This document shows positions 23,511 through 32,680 of a DNA stretch of 32,976 nucleotides, piece by piece (positions within the stretch are counted from its first letter, which is position 1; each line of letters opens with the position of its first letter). A program made the translations under genes and the position numbers. Below the pieces are notes generated by a model that saw only the letters and a list, made by a program, of their open reading frames with translations, had not been told where the DNA came from and did not search any database. This DNA is from Crocinitomix sp. (GTDB lineage Bacteria > Bacteroidota > Bacteroidia > Flavobacteriales_D > Crocinitomicaceae), in contig WTCE01000154.1 in NCBI GenBank assembly GCA_013138735.1, forward strand, positions 1 through 32,976. Direction: 5' to 3'.

Positions 23511-25106
23511 ATGAATTTATACCACAAAAAACAACGTTGGAAATTGGCCCTTTTAGGAGTGGCAACTATCATGGTGGCGGCATCTTTGTGGTTCTCATTT
23601 CAAATTGTACAAAAGGTTCAAAACAAAGAGGTAGATCGGGTTCAGCAGTGGGCTGACGCTGTGAAAAGAAAATCCGAATTGGTGAACTTGACCAATACAG
23701 CATTTAACGAACTTTCTGCTACATTAAAAAAAATGCAGGAACGCGATCGCCAAAAAGCAGAAATGTGGTCCTTGGCGATTAATGAAATTAATAAACCGCT
23801 TGACGATTATTCATTTGTCATTAAAGTGGTACAGGAGAATGGCGGAATCCCTATGATTTTGACCGATATGGAGGAAAATATTGTGTCTTATCATAATATT
23901 GACAAAGTGATAGAAGGTATTGAAAATCAGGTTGATATTGATCAACCTAACGGTTCGGATGACCTGAAAGATTCATTAATAACTCAAATCAGAACAGATA
24001 GTTTAAAGTCATTCTTGGCATTTTGGCGCACCAAACGAGAACCAATAGAAATTGACCTTTATGAAGGAGAGAAACAAAAGGTCTTTTATTTTGATTCGAC
24101 CTATTATAGGACCATCAAGCTGCAAGAATTGCAACGAAATAGAGATTCATTGAGCCAAGCATTTACAGATGAATTGATTGAGAATGACAATTTAGTTCCC
24201 GTCATGTTTATCGATAAAGGTACACGTGAGGTCATAGCCACCAATATTCCTGAATACGATTCAACAAACGCTGGAAAGATAATTCAAGAATTAGCTGCAA
24301 AAAACGATTCGATTGAAGTGAAGTTGGGCGATTTAAACGAAGGTGTGATCTATTTTGAATATTCGGCAGAAATTACCCAAATGAAATATTTTCCTTTTGT
24401 GCAGTTTTTTATCATTGGACTTTTTGTTCTAATCGGTTATATTGTGTTTAGCACCTTTAGAAAGGCCGAACAAGATCAAGTTTGGGTTGGAATGGCTAAA
24501 GAGACCGCGCACCAATTAGGAACGCCAATTTCATCTCTAATGGCCTGGAATCAATTGCTGGAAGCGCAAGGCGTAGACGCATCCATCACTAAAGAAATAG
24601 ATAAAGACATTGATCGCCTGAATATGGTTACCAATCGTTTTTCTAAAATTGGTTCAGAAGCCGTTTTAGAAGAAGAGAATATGGGCCTTATTTTAGAAGA
24701 AATTATTGCCTATTTACGTGTGCGGATTTCGGCGAAAATTAATTTAAATTATCAATTGCCAGAACAAGTATTTACGGCTATGGTCAACCGTTCATTAATT
24801 GAATGGGTGATTGAGAATATTGCCAAAAACGCCGTAGATGCTATGGAAGGTTCAGGAGATATTACTTTTGAAATTACTCAAATCGAAGACCATGTTCAAA
24901 TTGATATTATCGATAATGGTAAAGGAATTCCCTCCAACAAACTAAAAACCGTTTTTCAACCAGGCTACACAACCAAAAAGCGGGGTTGGGGACTCGGGCT
25001 TTCTTTAGTGAAACGAATCGTTGAAGATTTCCACAAAGGCAAAGTATACGTGGTAAAATCAGAACCTGGCGTTGGCACAACTTTTAGAATTAATTTGAAG
25101 GTGTAG
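23511..25106 (+). CDS. Sensor histidine kinase with periplasmic sensing domain
   Basis: The 531-residue protein has two membrane helices (about 13-31 and 296-316) enclosing an unrecognised periplasmic domain of roughly 260 residues. The first part of that domain is helical and charged (VQQWADAVKRKSELVNLTN). The cytoplasmic part holds the phosphorylated His334 in AHQLGTPISS, and the ATPase domain with N-box IENIAKNAVDAM, G1 DNGKGI, and GWGLGLSLVKRIVEDFHKG; a GTTFRI motif ends the fold. No response regulator gene is beside it, so its partner is elsewhere. It is probably cotranscribed with the AsmA-like gene, which hints at sensing of envelope state, by inference. Confidence 0.92.
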   Translation: MNLYHKKQRWKLALLGVATIMVAASLWFSFQIVQKVQNKEVDRVQQWADAVKRKSELVNLTNTAFNELSATLKKMQERDRQKAEMWSLAINEINKPLDDYSFVIKVVQENGGIPMILTDMEENIVSYHNIDKVIEGIENQVDIDQPNGSDDLKDSLITQIRTDSLKSFLAFWRTKREPIEIDLYEGEKQKVFYFDSTYYRTIKLQELQRNRDSLSQAFTDELIENDNLVPVMFIDKGTREVIATNIPEYDSTNAGKIIQELAAKNDSIEVKLGDLNEGVIYFEYSAEITQMKYFPFVQFFIIGLFVLIGYIVFSTFRKAEQDQVWVGMAKETAHQLGTPISSLMAWNQLLEAQGVDASITKEIDKDIDRLNMVTNRFSKIGSEAVLEEENMGLILEEIIAYLRVRISAKINLNYQLPEQVFTAMVNRSLIEWVIENIAKNAVDAMEGSGDITFEITQIEDHVQIDIIDNGKGIPSNKLKTVFQPGYTTKKRGWGLGLSLVKRIVEDFHKGKVYVVKSEPGVGTTFRINLKV

Positions 25107-25284
25107 TTTTTTTTAGGCAAAAGGGCAGAGGTAAGAGCAAAGAATAAAGATCAAAGATGCTTTGCAGGATTATTTCGTTTAGCATGATCTAAAAACCAGC
25201 TCAATCAGCGTCATCTGCGTTCTATTTACTGAAGTCCAATTCTTCGTACTTCGCCAGTCATCCCAAAAAACATAACACTAAACA

Positions 25285-25683
25285 CTAGCCTTTCTCCTCA
25301 CACAATTCAATCAAAACTCCATTGGTTGATTTAGGATGCAAAAATGCAATGCGTTTATTATCCGCTCCATCTTTCGCCTCCTTATGAATTAAAGTAAACC
25401 CACGTTCACTTAAACGTTTAATTTCAGCGTCAATATCATTGACTTCAAAAGCCATATGATGAATTCCTTCTCCCTTTTTCTCAATAAACTTGGCAATGGG
25501 GCTGTCAGCATTTGTAGCTTCCAAGAGCTCGATTTTGGACTCTCCAACTTTAAAAAAAGACGTTTTAACTCCTTCTGATTCTACCGATTCCATTTTATAA
25601 TGCGGTTCATCAAATAAGGCTGCAAATAATTCATTTGATTTTTCAATATCTTTGACTGCAATCCCAATGTGTTCCAATTTCAT
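25285..25683 (-). CDS. mce: Methylmalonyl-CoA epimerase
   Basis: The 132-residue glyoxalase/VOC-fold enzyme interconverts the (R) and (S) forms of methylmalonyl-CoA, linking propionyl-CoA and succinyl-CoA metabolism. It has two VOC repeats: LEHIGIAVKDIEKS (metal ligand His5, near the N-terminus), SKIELLEATNADSPIAKFIEKKGEGIHHMAFEVNDID region with His75/His76, and GVLIELCEE with Glu126. The sequence and length fit the epimerase better than lactoylglutathione lyase, which is the alternative. It is on the minus strand, converging with the histidine kinase; no mutase gene is nearby. The terminator at 25700-25734 separates it from the gene upstream, so it should have its own promoter. Confidence 0.9.
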   Translation of the reverse strand: MKLEHIGIAVKDIEKSNELFAALFDEPHYKMESVESEGVKTSFFKVGESKIELLEATNADSPIAKFIEKKGEGIHHMAFEVNDIDAEIKRLSERGFTLIHKEAKDGADNKRIAFLHPKSTNGVLIELCEEKG

Positions 25684-25699
25684 AGGCTATTTTATTAAA

Positions 25700-25734
25700 T
25701 AAAAAAATCCGTCTTAGCCAAGCCAAAACGGATT
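25700..25734 (-). terminator. Terminator of the T9SS cargo gene at 25759
   Basis: On the minus strand AATCCGT (25734-25728) pairs with ACGGATT (25712-25706), with extra pairing in the 15-base loop, followed by a run of T. Confidence 0.75.
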
Positions 25735-25758
25735 CTTAAATATCGTTGAAAGCTGTTT

Positions 25759-26568
25759 TTATAGCTTTATAAATTTCTCATTCTTATTGTCGTAGTTGAT
25801 ATAATAAGCCCCTTTTTTCAAATTTGAGCAATCAACTTCTGACCCGACACCTTTTTTAACAATGTTACCGTAGGCATCATAAATTTCAAACTTCGTTTCA
25901 ATTGGCGTATTACCAGATGTAAACGTGATTGATTTTCTTACTTTTTTAGGATTGACTTCGGGTTCAAGAATTGCAGTGTTCGTAAAAGATACTGCTTCTG
26001 AAGGTCGTTTTCTACCCGTATGGTCAGTCTGCACAACACGTACTTTATTTTCTCCTGAATGTGGTGAAACATTAAAAGTGTATGAATTAGTTGTTGCTTC
26101 GCCCGATCCGTCTACTTCTCCAATAACTACCCATTTATTCCATCTATACTGCTCTATAACAAAAGGCAACTTACCAGATTCACCAGTGGTTGACCAAGTT
26201 AACGTTCCGTCAGGTGTACAAGAAATCTCTTGAACTTCAAATGTACTTTTTGGAAGCAATACTTCTGGGTTTAGAACTTTAGGCTTACATCCTAAACCAT
26301 GCTCTAAAACAATAAATACAGGATCGCCAACTCTTAAACCAAAAGCAGCAAAGTCAATTTCAAATGCACTTGATTGCAGTCCATCTACAATTGGATCTCC
26401 ATTTACGGTTGCTTTTGTAACACAAAAACCAAATCCATCTTCATCTTCAGGATTCTGAACGTAAAGATTTTTTCCTTGATAGTGTCCTTCAAGTGACAAA
26501 TCCGCATAAGAAACGAAAGTGCCTCCAAGAAAAATCAAAAGGAACAATATGTTGTTTTTCAATAACAT
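25759..26568 (-). CDS. T9SS-secreted protein of unknown function
   Basis: From the ATG at 26568 the 269-residue product has signal peptide MLLKNNILFLLIFLGGTFVSYA. The first domain (DLSLEGHYQGKNLYVQNPED, then GFGFCVTKATVNGDP) has two cysteines spaced for a disulfide with later ones (Cys and SCTPDGTLTW). Residues 145-205 look like a fibronectin/Ig-type domain. The tail (FEIYDAYGNIVKKG, SNLKKGAYYINYDNKNEKFIKL) is a T9SS sorting domain, so the protein is expected outside the cell. The frame continues upstream to a TTG at 26751 but that part has no signal peptide start and overlaps the promoter region of the divergent gene, so ATG 26568 is used. Function not recognised. Confidence 0.8.
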   Translation of the reverse strand: MLLKNNILFLLIFLGGTFVSYADLSLEGHYQGKNLYVQNPEDEDGFGFCVTKATVNGDPIVDGLQSSAFEIDFAAFGLRVGDPVFIVLEHGLGCKPKVLNPEVLLPKSTFEVQEISCTPDGTLTWSTTGESGKLPFVIEQYRWNKWVVIGEVDGSGEATTNSYTFNVSPHSGENKVRVVQTDHTGRKRPSEAVSFTNTAILEPEVNPKKVRKSITFTSGNTPIETKFEIYDAYGNIVKKGVGSEVDCSNLKKGAYYINYDNKNEKFIKL

Positions 26569-26726
26569 ATGATAATTAAGCGTTTTTTTATAATCATTAT
26601 CAATTGCAATAATAAAGTTTACTTTAATAATAACCAAGATAAAACACCTATTTTTTTTAGCGGTTGCAATTAGTTCAGTGATATTTAATTTCCTAAAGAT
26701 AATTAAGGACTTATAAAAAATTCGGT

Positions 26727-26734
26727 TATATTTG
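26727..26734 (+). promoter_or_regulatory. -7 promoter element of the peptide-binding lipoprotein gene
   Basis: TATATTTG matches TAnnTTTG, 34 bases before the ATG at 26769. There is only a weak TTAAGG in the -33 position. Confidence 0.5.
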
Positions 26735-26768
26735 AAAAGATATAGCACCAAGCGATTTACCCTTTACC

Positions 26769-28511
26769 ATGACAAAAAACATATATTTAACCTTAATTTC
26801 ATCCGTTTTTCTCCTGTTCAGCTGTGGAGGTGAGTCAAGTGAAAATCTTGATGAAAACAACGATACTGAAGATGTAATCCCTATAGGAGGAGTCTTTACA
26901 ATGCCTATTGCGAGCTACAACAAAGAAGTGCAAGTCAATGAAATTCAAAAGCTTGAAGAATCACAAATCTATTCGCAAATATTTGAAGGGCTCGTTAAAT
27001 ACAATGCGAAAACTTTAGAAATAGAAGCTGCAGTTTCGAAGGAATGGTCGGTTTCTGATGATGGTTTAACTTATACTTTTGTTTTGAGAGAGGATGTTTA
27101 CTTTCATGACAATAGCTGCTTTGAAGGTGGAAAAGGAAGAAAGGTGACTACAGAAGATGTAGTTTATTCGTTTGAACAAATTTATGATGATAAGTCAACT
27201 AATAGTGCTTATTCTATTTTCAAAAACACAATTGCAGGTGGAGATGCTTTCCATAATGGCGAGGTAGAAACGATTGAAGGGATTACAATTGACGGAAATA
27301 AGGTTATGTTTCAATTGGAAGTTCCAAGTTTAGCATTCATTAAAAAGTTGGCAAGTATTTTCGGATCGGTTGTAGCGAAAGAGGCTGTTGAAGCTGATGT
27401 TTTTATTCCAATTGGAACGGGTCCGTTTGTATACGATCATATAAATTCAAATTCTGAATTGGTCAAATTAGCCAAAAACACCAATTATCACGGTGTTGAT
27501 GAGAAAGGAAATAAGTTACCGTATTTGGACAGTGTTGTTTTTGCTTATTATGATGATAATGATGAACAAATGGAACTTTTTTGGAATGGTAAACTAAGTT
27601 TCATGCGCCGAGTTCCGATCACAAAAATTTCTGAAGTATTAGAAGAACGCATTGGAGATTTCGAAAGTAAGCCACCTAAATTCATTTTGAATAGTGAGCC
27701 TGAACTAACCACTACTTATCTAGAGTTGAACATGACCACACCGGTTTTGAAAAAACGGAAAGTAAGACAGGCGCTGAATTTTGCGATTAACAGAAAAAAG
27801 ATATTCGAAAAAATCTTGAAAAATCAAGCCTACGAAATAGGTAAATTTGGTATTGTTCCGCCACTTCCAAAAGTTTTTGAAGATTATGATTTCGAAGGAG
27901 TCGAGGATGTGTCTTATGTGTATAATCCACAACGCGCCAAAGAACTATTGGCCGAAGCTGGATATCCTGAAGGGAAAAATTTCCCCTCTTTGCAAATGCA
28001 GTTCAAGAGCGGGAGTACAGATTATCTGGTCGCTTCTGAACTTCAAAGCCAATTGCGAAGTGTATTAAATATTAATTTGGATATTGAAGCAGTAGAATTT
28101 AACCAAATGCTTGAAAATAAAGCTATGGGAAATGCAGATATCTTTAGAACGAATTGGGCTGGAGAATATGCAACTCCAGAGGCTTTTTTATCAAATGCCT
28201 ATGGTAAAGGAGTGCCTAATAATACAAATGAACCTTCTTATCCAAACAGTGCGCGTTATCAAAATCCAGAATTTGATGCATTGTTCGAACAAGGTGCTAA
28301 TGCTAAAGATGCAGCTCAAGCGAATGAGTATTTTAGCGCTGCTGAAAAAGTATTGATGGAAGATGCTGTCTTTATTATTCTTTGGTATGGCGAAGATTTG
28401 GCCCTAGAACAAGCCTTTGTTAGAGACTTCGAAACGAACAGTATCGGTTATATCGACTTAAAGAAAGTTTATTTCAAAACTCCAACTGCTGCCGAATACA
28501 CCAGCAATTAA
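26769..28511 (+). CDS. Family 5 ABC-transporter substrate-binding lipoprotein (peptide-binding type)
   Basis: The 580-residue product has lipoprotein signal MTKNIYLTLISSVFLLFSC (Cys19) and then a bacterial family 5 solute-binding fold: VNEIQKLEESQIYSQIFEGLVKYN, EWSVSDDGLTYTFVLREDVYFHD near 110 and the late motif RQALNFAINRKKIFEKIL, all typical of OppA/DppA relatives. Ligands in this family are peptides, nickel or sugars; the ligand here cannot be told. There are no permease or ATPase genes beside it, so it is an orphan binding protein. The hemW gene starts seven bases after its stop, so the two share a transcript. The lipid anchor places it in the outer or inner membrane facing the periplasm. 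Confidence 0.9.
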   Translation: MTKNIYLTLISSVFLLFSCGGESSENLDENNDTEDVIPIGGVFTMPIASYNKEVQVNEIQKLEESQIYSQIFEGLVKYNAKTLEIEAAVSKEWSVSDDGLTYTFVLREDVYFHDNSCFEGGKGRKVTTEDVVYSFEQIYDDKSTNSAYSIFKNTIAGGDAFHNGEVETIEGITIDGNKVMFQLEVPSLAFIKKLASIFGSVVAKEAVEADVFIPIGTGPFVYDHINSNSELVKLAKNTNYHGVDEKGNKLPYLDSVVFAYYDDNDEQMELFWNGKLSFMRRVPITKISEVLEERIGDFESKPPKFILNSEPELTTTYLELNMTTPVLKKRKVRQALNFAINRKKIFEKILKNQAYEIGKFGIVPPLPKVFEDYDFEGVEDVSYVYNPQRAKELLAEAGYPEGKNFPSLQMQFKSGSTDYLVASELQSQLRSVLNINLDIEAVEFNQMLENKAMGNADIFRTNWAGEYATPEAFLSNAYGKGVPNNTNEPSYPNSARYQNPEFDALFEQGANAKDAAQANEYFSAAEKVLMEDAVFIILWYGEDLALEQAFVRDFETNSIGYIDLKKVYFKTPTAAEYTSN

Positions 28512-28518
28512 ATTCTAA

Positions 28519-29643
28519 ATGGCAGGTATCTACGTGCACATACCTTTTTGCAAGGTAAAGTGTCATTATTGTGATTTTCATTTTTCAGTTCAGCTTAAAA
28601 ACAGAGAAGCCCTTATTCATGCCATTTGTGATGAACTAATAATTCGCAAAGATTATATTGGTGATGAAAGTGTGCGAACCATTTATTTTGGAGGTGGTAC
28701 ACCAAGTGTGGTTGAGGTAGAATTGCTTCATGAGATCATTCAAGCAATAGAGCAGAATTATACTATTGCTCCTGATTGTGAAGTAACACTAGAGTGCAAT
28801 CCAGATGATTTAGATGAAGAGAAATTGATCGGGTTGCGCGAATTCGGCGTAAACCGACTGAGTATTGGCATCCAATCGTTCAATAATAAGGTGCTGCAGT
28901 TTATGAATCGGGCACATAATTCAACGCAGGCATTGGATTCTGTGAAGTTAGCGAAGGCGTGCGGATTTGAGAATATTACCATTGACTTAATTTATGGTGT
29001 ACCTGGTACAAGCATGGAAACTTGGAAAAATCAATTGGATCAAATGATCGAGTTGGGAGTTCCGCATCTTTCTGCGTATTGTTTAACGATTGAAGAAAAT
29101 ACTGTTTTTGGAAAATGGCAAAAAACCGGAAAACTGAAACCTTATGAGGATCAGGAAAGTTTAAAGCAATTTCAATATTTGATGGATTATATGAAAAGTC
29201 ACGGCTATGAGCAGTATGAAATTTCTAATTTTGCGAAGCCAAACTTTATTTCAAAGCACAATTCGGCCTATTGGTTAGGAGAAAAATATTTGGGGATTGG
29301 ACCTTCTGCACATTCATTTAATGGTGCAAAAAGAAGTTGGAATGTAGCGAATAATCCGAGATACATTCAATTAATTAATAAGCATGAATCATTCAATGAG
29401 ACCGAGGTATTGTCTAAAAAGGATCAATTTAATGAGTATATCTTAACCCGTTTGCGTACCAAATGGGGCATTAATTTGAATGATATGAAAGCCATTTCGC
29501 CAGAAATGTTGACCGATTCAATGCCAATTTTGAAAGAATATCTGGAGGAGGGTTGTGTTGAAGAAAACGGAGATGTATTTACTTTAACAAACGAAGGTAA
29601 ATATATTGCAGACGGCATTTCAGCAGATTTGTTTGCGTCATAA
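28519..29643 (+). CDS. hemW: Radical SAM haem chaperone HemW
   Basis: The 374-residue protein begins MAGIYVHIPFCKVKCHYCDFHF, with the iron-sulfur/SAM motif C11-x3-C15-x2-C18. Further family motifs: TIYFGGGTPSV, LECNPDDL and GVNRLSIGIQSFNN, GFENITIDLIYGVPG, and EQYEISNFAK. The lack of an N-terminal extension and the shorter length favour HemW, a haem-binding chaperone for respiratory enzymes, over the true oxygen-independent coproporphyrinogen oxidase HemN. It follows the binding-protein gene by seven bases. Radical SAM family is certain, HemW naming is likely. Confidence 0.93.
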   Translation: MAGIYVHIPFCKVKCHYCDFHFSVQLKNREALIHAICDELIIRKDYIGDESVRTIYFGGGTPSVVEVELLHEIIQAIEQNYTIAPDCEVTLECNPDDLDEEKLIGLREFGVNRLSIGIQSFNNKVLQFMNRAHNSTQALDSVKLAKACGFENITIDLIYGVPGTSMETWKNQLDQMIELGVPHLSAYCLTIEENTVFGKWQKTGKLKPYEDQESLKQFQYLMDYMKSHGYEQYEISNFAKPNFISKHNSAYWLGEKYLGIGPSAHSFNGAKRSWNVANNPRYIQLINKHESFNETEVLSKKDQFNEYILTRLRTKWGINLNDMKAISPEMLTDSMPILKEYLEEGCVEENGDVFTLTNEGKYIADGISADLFAS

Positions 29644-29688
29644 GTATATTTTGTCAATACAATCAAAGCCAATTCACTCTAAAAACTC

Positions 29689-29696
29689 TATTTTTG
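29689..29696 (+). promoter_or_regulatory. -7 promoter element of msrC
   Basis: TATTTTTG matches TAnnTTTG, 14 bases before the ATG at 29711, so the leader would be short (about 8 bases). No good -33 match. Confidence 0.45.
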
Positions 29697-29710
29697 CTCA
29701 AAATTAGCTT

Positions 29711-30190
29711 ATGGCGGATGAACTAATCCTTAGTGGCGAATCACGTGAAGAGAAATATCAAACCTTGATTCCGCAAATCAAGGCACTTATTGCAGATGAA
29801 CCAGACCTAGTAGCAAATTGCGCTAATATTGCAGCCGCATTGCGACAAACGTTTAACTTTTTTTGGGTTGGTTTTTATTTTGTTAAGGGAGATGAATTGG
29901 TTCTAGGACCTTTTCAAGGTGAGATTGCGTGTACACGAATAGCAAAAGGACGCGGAGTCTGCGGTACTGCTTGGCAAAATGCTGAAACACTTGTGGTGTC
30001 AAACGTAAATGATTTCCCAGGACATATCGCTTGCAGCGCAGCAAGTCTATCCGAAATAGTTGTTCCTATAATAAACAAGGGTCAAGTGCGTTCAGTACTT
30101 GATGTTGATAGTGACAAATTAGATGATTTTAATGCAATAGATCAAAAATATTTAACCGACCTAGTTGAAATAATTGCGGATAGGTTTTAG
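29711..30190 (+). CDS. msrC: Free methionine-(R)-sulfoxide reductase (GAF-domain protein)
   Basis: The 159-residue single GAF domain has the features of fRMsr: FWVGFYFVKGDELVLGPFQGEIAC, and the three reactive-site cysteines Cys74 (GEIACTRI), Cys84 (RGVCGTAW) and Cys108 (HIACSAAS), with VVPI and SVLDVDS after them. It reduces free L-methionine-(R)-sulfoxide to methionine with thioredoxin. It is the first gene of a tight plus-strand operon: the next start follows the stop by three bases. The co-placed genes do not suggest a wider redox role. Confidence 0.93.
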   Translation: MADELILSGESREEKYQTLIPQIKALIADEPDLVANCANIAAALRQTFNFFWVGFYFVKGDELVLGPFQGEIACTRIAKGRGVCGTAWQNAETLVVSNVNDFPGHIACSAASLSEIVVPIINKGQVRSVLDVDSDKLDDFNAIDQKYLTDLVEIIADRF

Positions 30191-30193
30191 ATA

Positions 30194-31792
30194 ATGAAAA
30201 GAATACACTTAAAATATTACGGTTATTTTTTATTCGGCTTGCTATTGATAAGCTGTGCACAAATCAACCCATTGCTTGGCGGAGAAAAGGATGTCTTTGC
30301 CCCAAGTATCGATTCGGCCGGCACATATCCGCAAAATGGCCAAACGAATTTTACCGGTAATGAAATCATCATTAAGTTTCAGGAATATATTGCCCTCAAT
30401 AATCCAAATGACAACATCATAATAACACCGCAACTCAAAAATAAACCAGAGATTTCTGTAAAAAATAAAAAGCTAAAAATTTTCTTTACAGACACCTTAC
30501 AAGAAAACACAACCTATACAATTAGCTTTAACCACGCCATAACAGATATCACCGAAAAAAACGACTCCATTTTCCAATATGTCTTTTCCACTGGCGATTA
30601 TATCGATTCATTAACATTAAAAGGAAAAATCACGGATGCTTTTAACAATAAAGGGGCAGAAGGGTATTTGGTTGGACTTTATAATGCCAACTCAACTTTT
30701 CAATACGATTCAATCCCTTTTAATGAACGTCCCATCTATATTGCGCAATCAGATCGAACAGGTAATTTTAACATGAATTATTTGAAGGCTGGTGACTATG
30801 TTATTTTCGCGATTGAAGATCAAAATAGAAATTTAAGATTGGAGCCACTAGAAAGGCGCGCTTTTTTACTGATGGATACACTAACAATTGCTGCAAAAAA
30901 TAAAAATGTAATCCTTCGCGCTTTTCGTCCTGATGTAGGTGAGTCGAAATTAACGACCACAAAGTTTCAATATCCTGGACGTTTAGAGTTTATTTTCAAT
31001 AATCCACCTGAGAAGTTTGAGGTGTCTAGTGATTTAATGGCAATCAATCAAGAAGAAACTGGTGTAAAAGATTCGCTCGTATATTGGTTAGAGGGGAAGC
31101 CACAGGGGAGAATGGAATTTATAGTAAATGTTAATGGTGAAATTGATACGATAAAACCTTTATTTAAAGGTGCTCCTGAGAAAGGTGCTTCAAAAGTGCT
31201 GATTTTAACCAATAATTTAAAGGGCGGAAATTTATTACCCAATGCGCAGTTCACGTTAATTTCTCCTGAGCCATATGATCAGGTGTTGGAAGATCACATT
31301 CATTTTATGGACAAAGATTCGGTTGAATTAGATCCTGTGACTTATACAATTGAAAATGGGCGGTCTTTGATATTTGACACGCTTGATCCTCAAGTGAATT
31401 TCATAAAATTAGATTCATTAGTAGCAACTTCTAAATTTGGCAATTCAGTTGAAGCCGACCAATGGATTAAACTCAAATTATTAGAAGCAGATTATTTTGG
31501 ATCATTAATAATAAATATTGACACCCTATTTGATCAACCAGTATTTGTAGAGCTTTTAAATGAAGAAAATGACGTTGTTGTTTTAAAATCCTTCCAACAA
31601 AAATTAGTCTTTGAAGAACTAATACCAGGCAAATATCAAATCAGACTTATCTTTGATGATAATGATGATGAGAAATGGACAACAGGCTCATTAAAAGAGA
31701 GGCGATTGCCCGAAAGGGTAATTTACAATCGAGAATTAATTGATGTCAAATCAAGGTGGGAAAAGGAAGTAGATTGGATTATTGAAAATTAA
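30194..31792 (+). CDS. Bacteroidota Ig-like domain lipoprotein
   Basis: The 532-residue product has lipoprotein signal MKRIHLKYYGYFLFGLLLISC (Cys21), followed by AQINPLLGGEKDVFAP, close to the CA...P.GG.KD..pP signature of a family widespread in Bacteroidota. Residues about 35-135 resemble a bacterial Ig-like (Big_5/SbsA) domain (SIDSAGTYPQNGQTNFTG, IIIKFQEYIAL, TLQENTTYTISFNHAITD). Residues 140-230 look like a carboxypeptidase-regulatory-like beta sandwich (LKGKITDAFNNKGAEGYLVGLY, DRTGNFNMNYLKAGDYVI). The rest is of mixed strands. It starts three bases after msrC and ends just before the methyltransferase start (overlap of the TTG start option only). Role unknown; cell-surface location likely. 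Confidence 0.87.
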   Translation: MKRIHLKYYGYFLFGLLLISCAQINPLLGGEKDVFAPSIDSAGTYPQNGQTNFTGNEIIIKFQEYIALNNPNDNIIITPQLKNKPEISVKNKKLKIFFTDTLQENTTYTISFNHAITDITEKNDSIFQYVFSTGDYIDSLTLKGKITDAFNNKGAEGYLVGLYNANSTFQYDSIPFNERPIYIAQSDRTGNFNMNYLKAGDYVIFAIEDQNRNLRLEPLERRAFLLMDTLTIAAKNKNVILRAFRPDVGESKLTTTKFQYPGRLEFIFNNPPEKFEVSSDLMAINQEETGVKDSLVYWLEGKPQGRMEFIVNVNGEIDTIKPLFKGAPEKGASKVLILTNNLKGGNLLPNAQFTLISPEPYDQVLEDHIHFMDKDSVELDPVTYTIENGRSLIFDTLDPQVNFIKLDSLVATSKFGNSVEADQWIKLKLLEADYFGSLIINIDTLFDQPVFVELLNEENDVVVLKSFQQKLVFEELIPGKYQIRLIFDDNDDEKWTTGSLKERRLPERVIYNRELIDVKSRWEKEVDWIIEN

Positions 31793-31796
31793 GAAA

Positions 31797-32660
31797 ATGG
31801 GATTTATCAAGGATTTTTTAAAGAATCGAATGTACATTTTAAAGGTGAGAAATCGATTTTCTGCCGAAGTACAAATTAGTCAGCGCGAACTCTTTCTCAA
31901 CTATCAACAATGGCATAAAAAAGGGACTCTACCAAGTATTGATGATACTGGTTTTCGTGTGTTCTCGCAATATGAAGAGGATGGAAAACTGCTATTTATA
32001 TTGTCTGTAATTGGAATGAAGAATAAAACCTTTGTTGAAATTGGATCTGATGATGGAATTAATAGTAATTGCGCAAATTTAGCTTTGAATCACGGCTATC
32101 ATGGTTTGTTTTTAGATGGGAATCCAAAAGCGATTAAACGTGGCGAACGTTTTTATGGTAAATATCCACATCCATGGATGTATGCACCAAAATTCAAATG
32201 CGCAAAAGTACAAGTCGAGAATATTAATGCTTTAGTAACTGAGGCGGGCTTAAAAGGTGATATTGATGTTTTGTCAATCGATATTGACGGAAATGATTAT
32301 TGGGTTTGGAATGCGCTTGAAGCGGTGAGTCCGAATATTGTAATTATTGAAACACATGTCGAATTTGGTATGCGCAATATTGTCGTGCCTTATGATAAAG
32401 ACTACTTCTTTCCAGGCAAACATCCAGTTTACCATGGTGCATCTCCTATCGCAATGGTTGGATTAGCCAAAAAGAAAGGGTATCGATTAGTTGGTGCAAA
32501 TGAACTTGGCTTTAATTTCATTTTTGTTAAAAATGGCTTGGCAGACGAAGAAATTCCAGAAGTTTCGGTTGAATCTGTGCTCACACATCCATCAGTTAAA
32601 GAGTCATGGGAACGTTTTGAACCAATTAAAGATTGGGAATTTGAAACACCTGAATCTTAA
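31797..32660 (+). CDS. FkbM-like SAM-dependent methyltransferase
   Basis: From the ATG at 31797 the product is 287 residues (MGFIKDFLKNRMYILKVR). The Rossmann SAM site is FVEIGSDDGINSNCANLAL with the acidic residue of motif II in LFLDGNPKAIKRGE; further on are DVLSIDIDGNDYWVWNAL and VIIETHVEFG, both common to FkbM-type methyltransferases that act on sugars or polyketide oxygens. The substrate is unknown. It follows the Ig-like lipoprotein by four bases, in one operon with msrC. A TTG at 31782 gives an alternative start five residues longer but would overlap the previous gene. Confidence 0.8.
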   Translation: MGFIKDFLKNRMYILKVRNRFSAEVQISQRELFLNYQQWHKKGTLPSIDDTGFRVFSQYEEDGKLLFILSVIGMKNKTFVEIGSDDGINSNCANLALNHGYHGLFLDGNPKAIKRGERFYGKYPHPWMYAPKFKCAKVQVENINALVTEAGLKGDIDVLSIDIDGNDYWVWNALEAVSPNIVIIETHVEFGMRNIVVPYDKDYFFPGKHPVYHGASPIAMVGLAKKKGYRLVGANELGFNFIFVKNGLADEEIPEVSVESVLTHPSVKESWERFEPIKDWEFETPES

Positions 32661-32680
32661 ATAACTTCACTAGCGGTCAC

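Noticed and set aside
23511-25106. Complete two-component system
   Set aside because: No receiver-domain gene lies beside the kinase.
26569-26751. Longer N-terminus of the T9SS cargo gene from a TTG
   Set aside because: The ATG at 26568 gives a clean signal peptide; the extension puts it inside the protein and runs into the promoter of the divergent gene.
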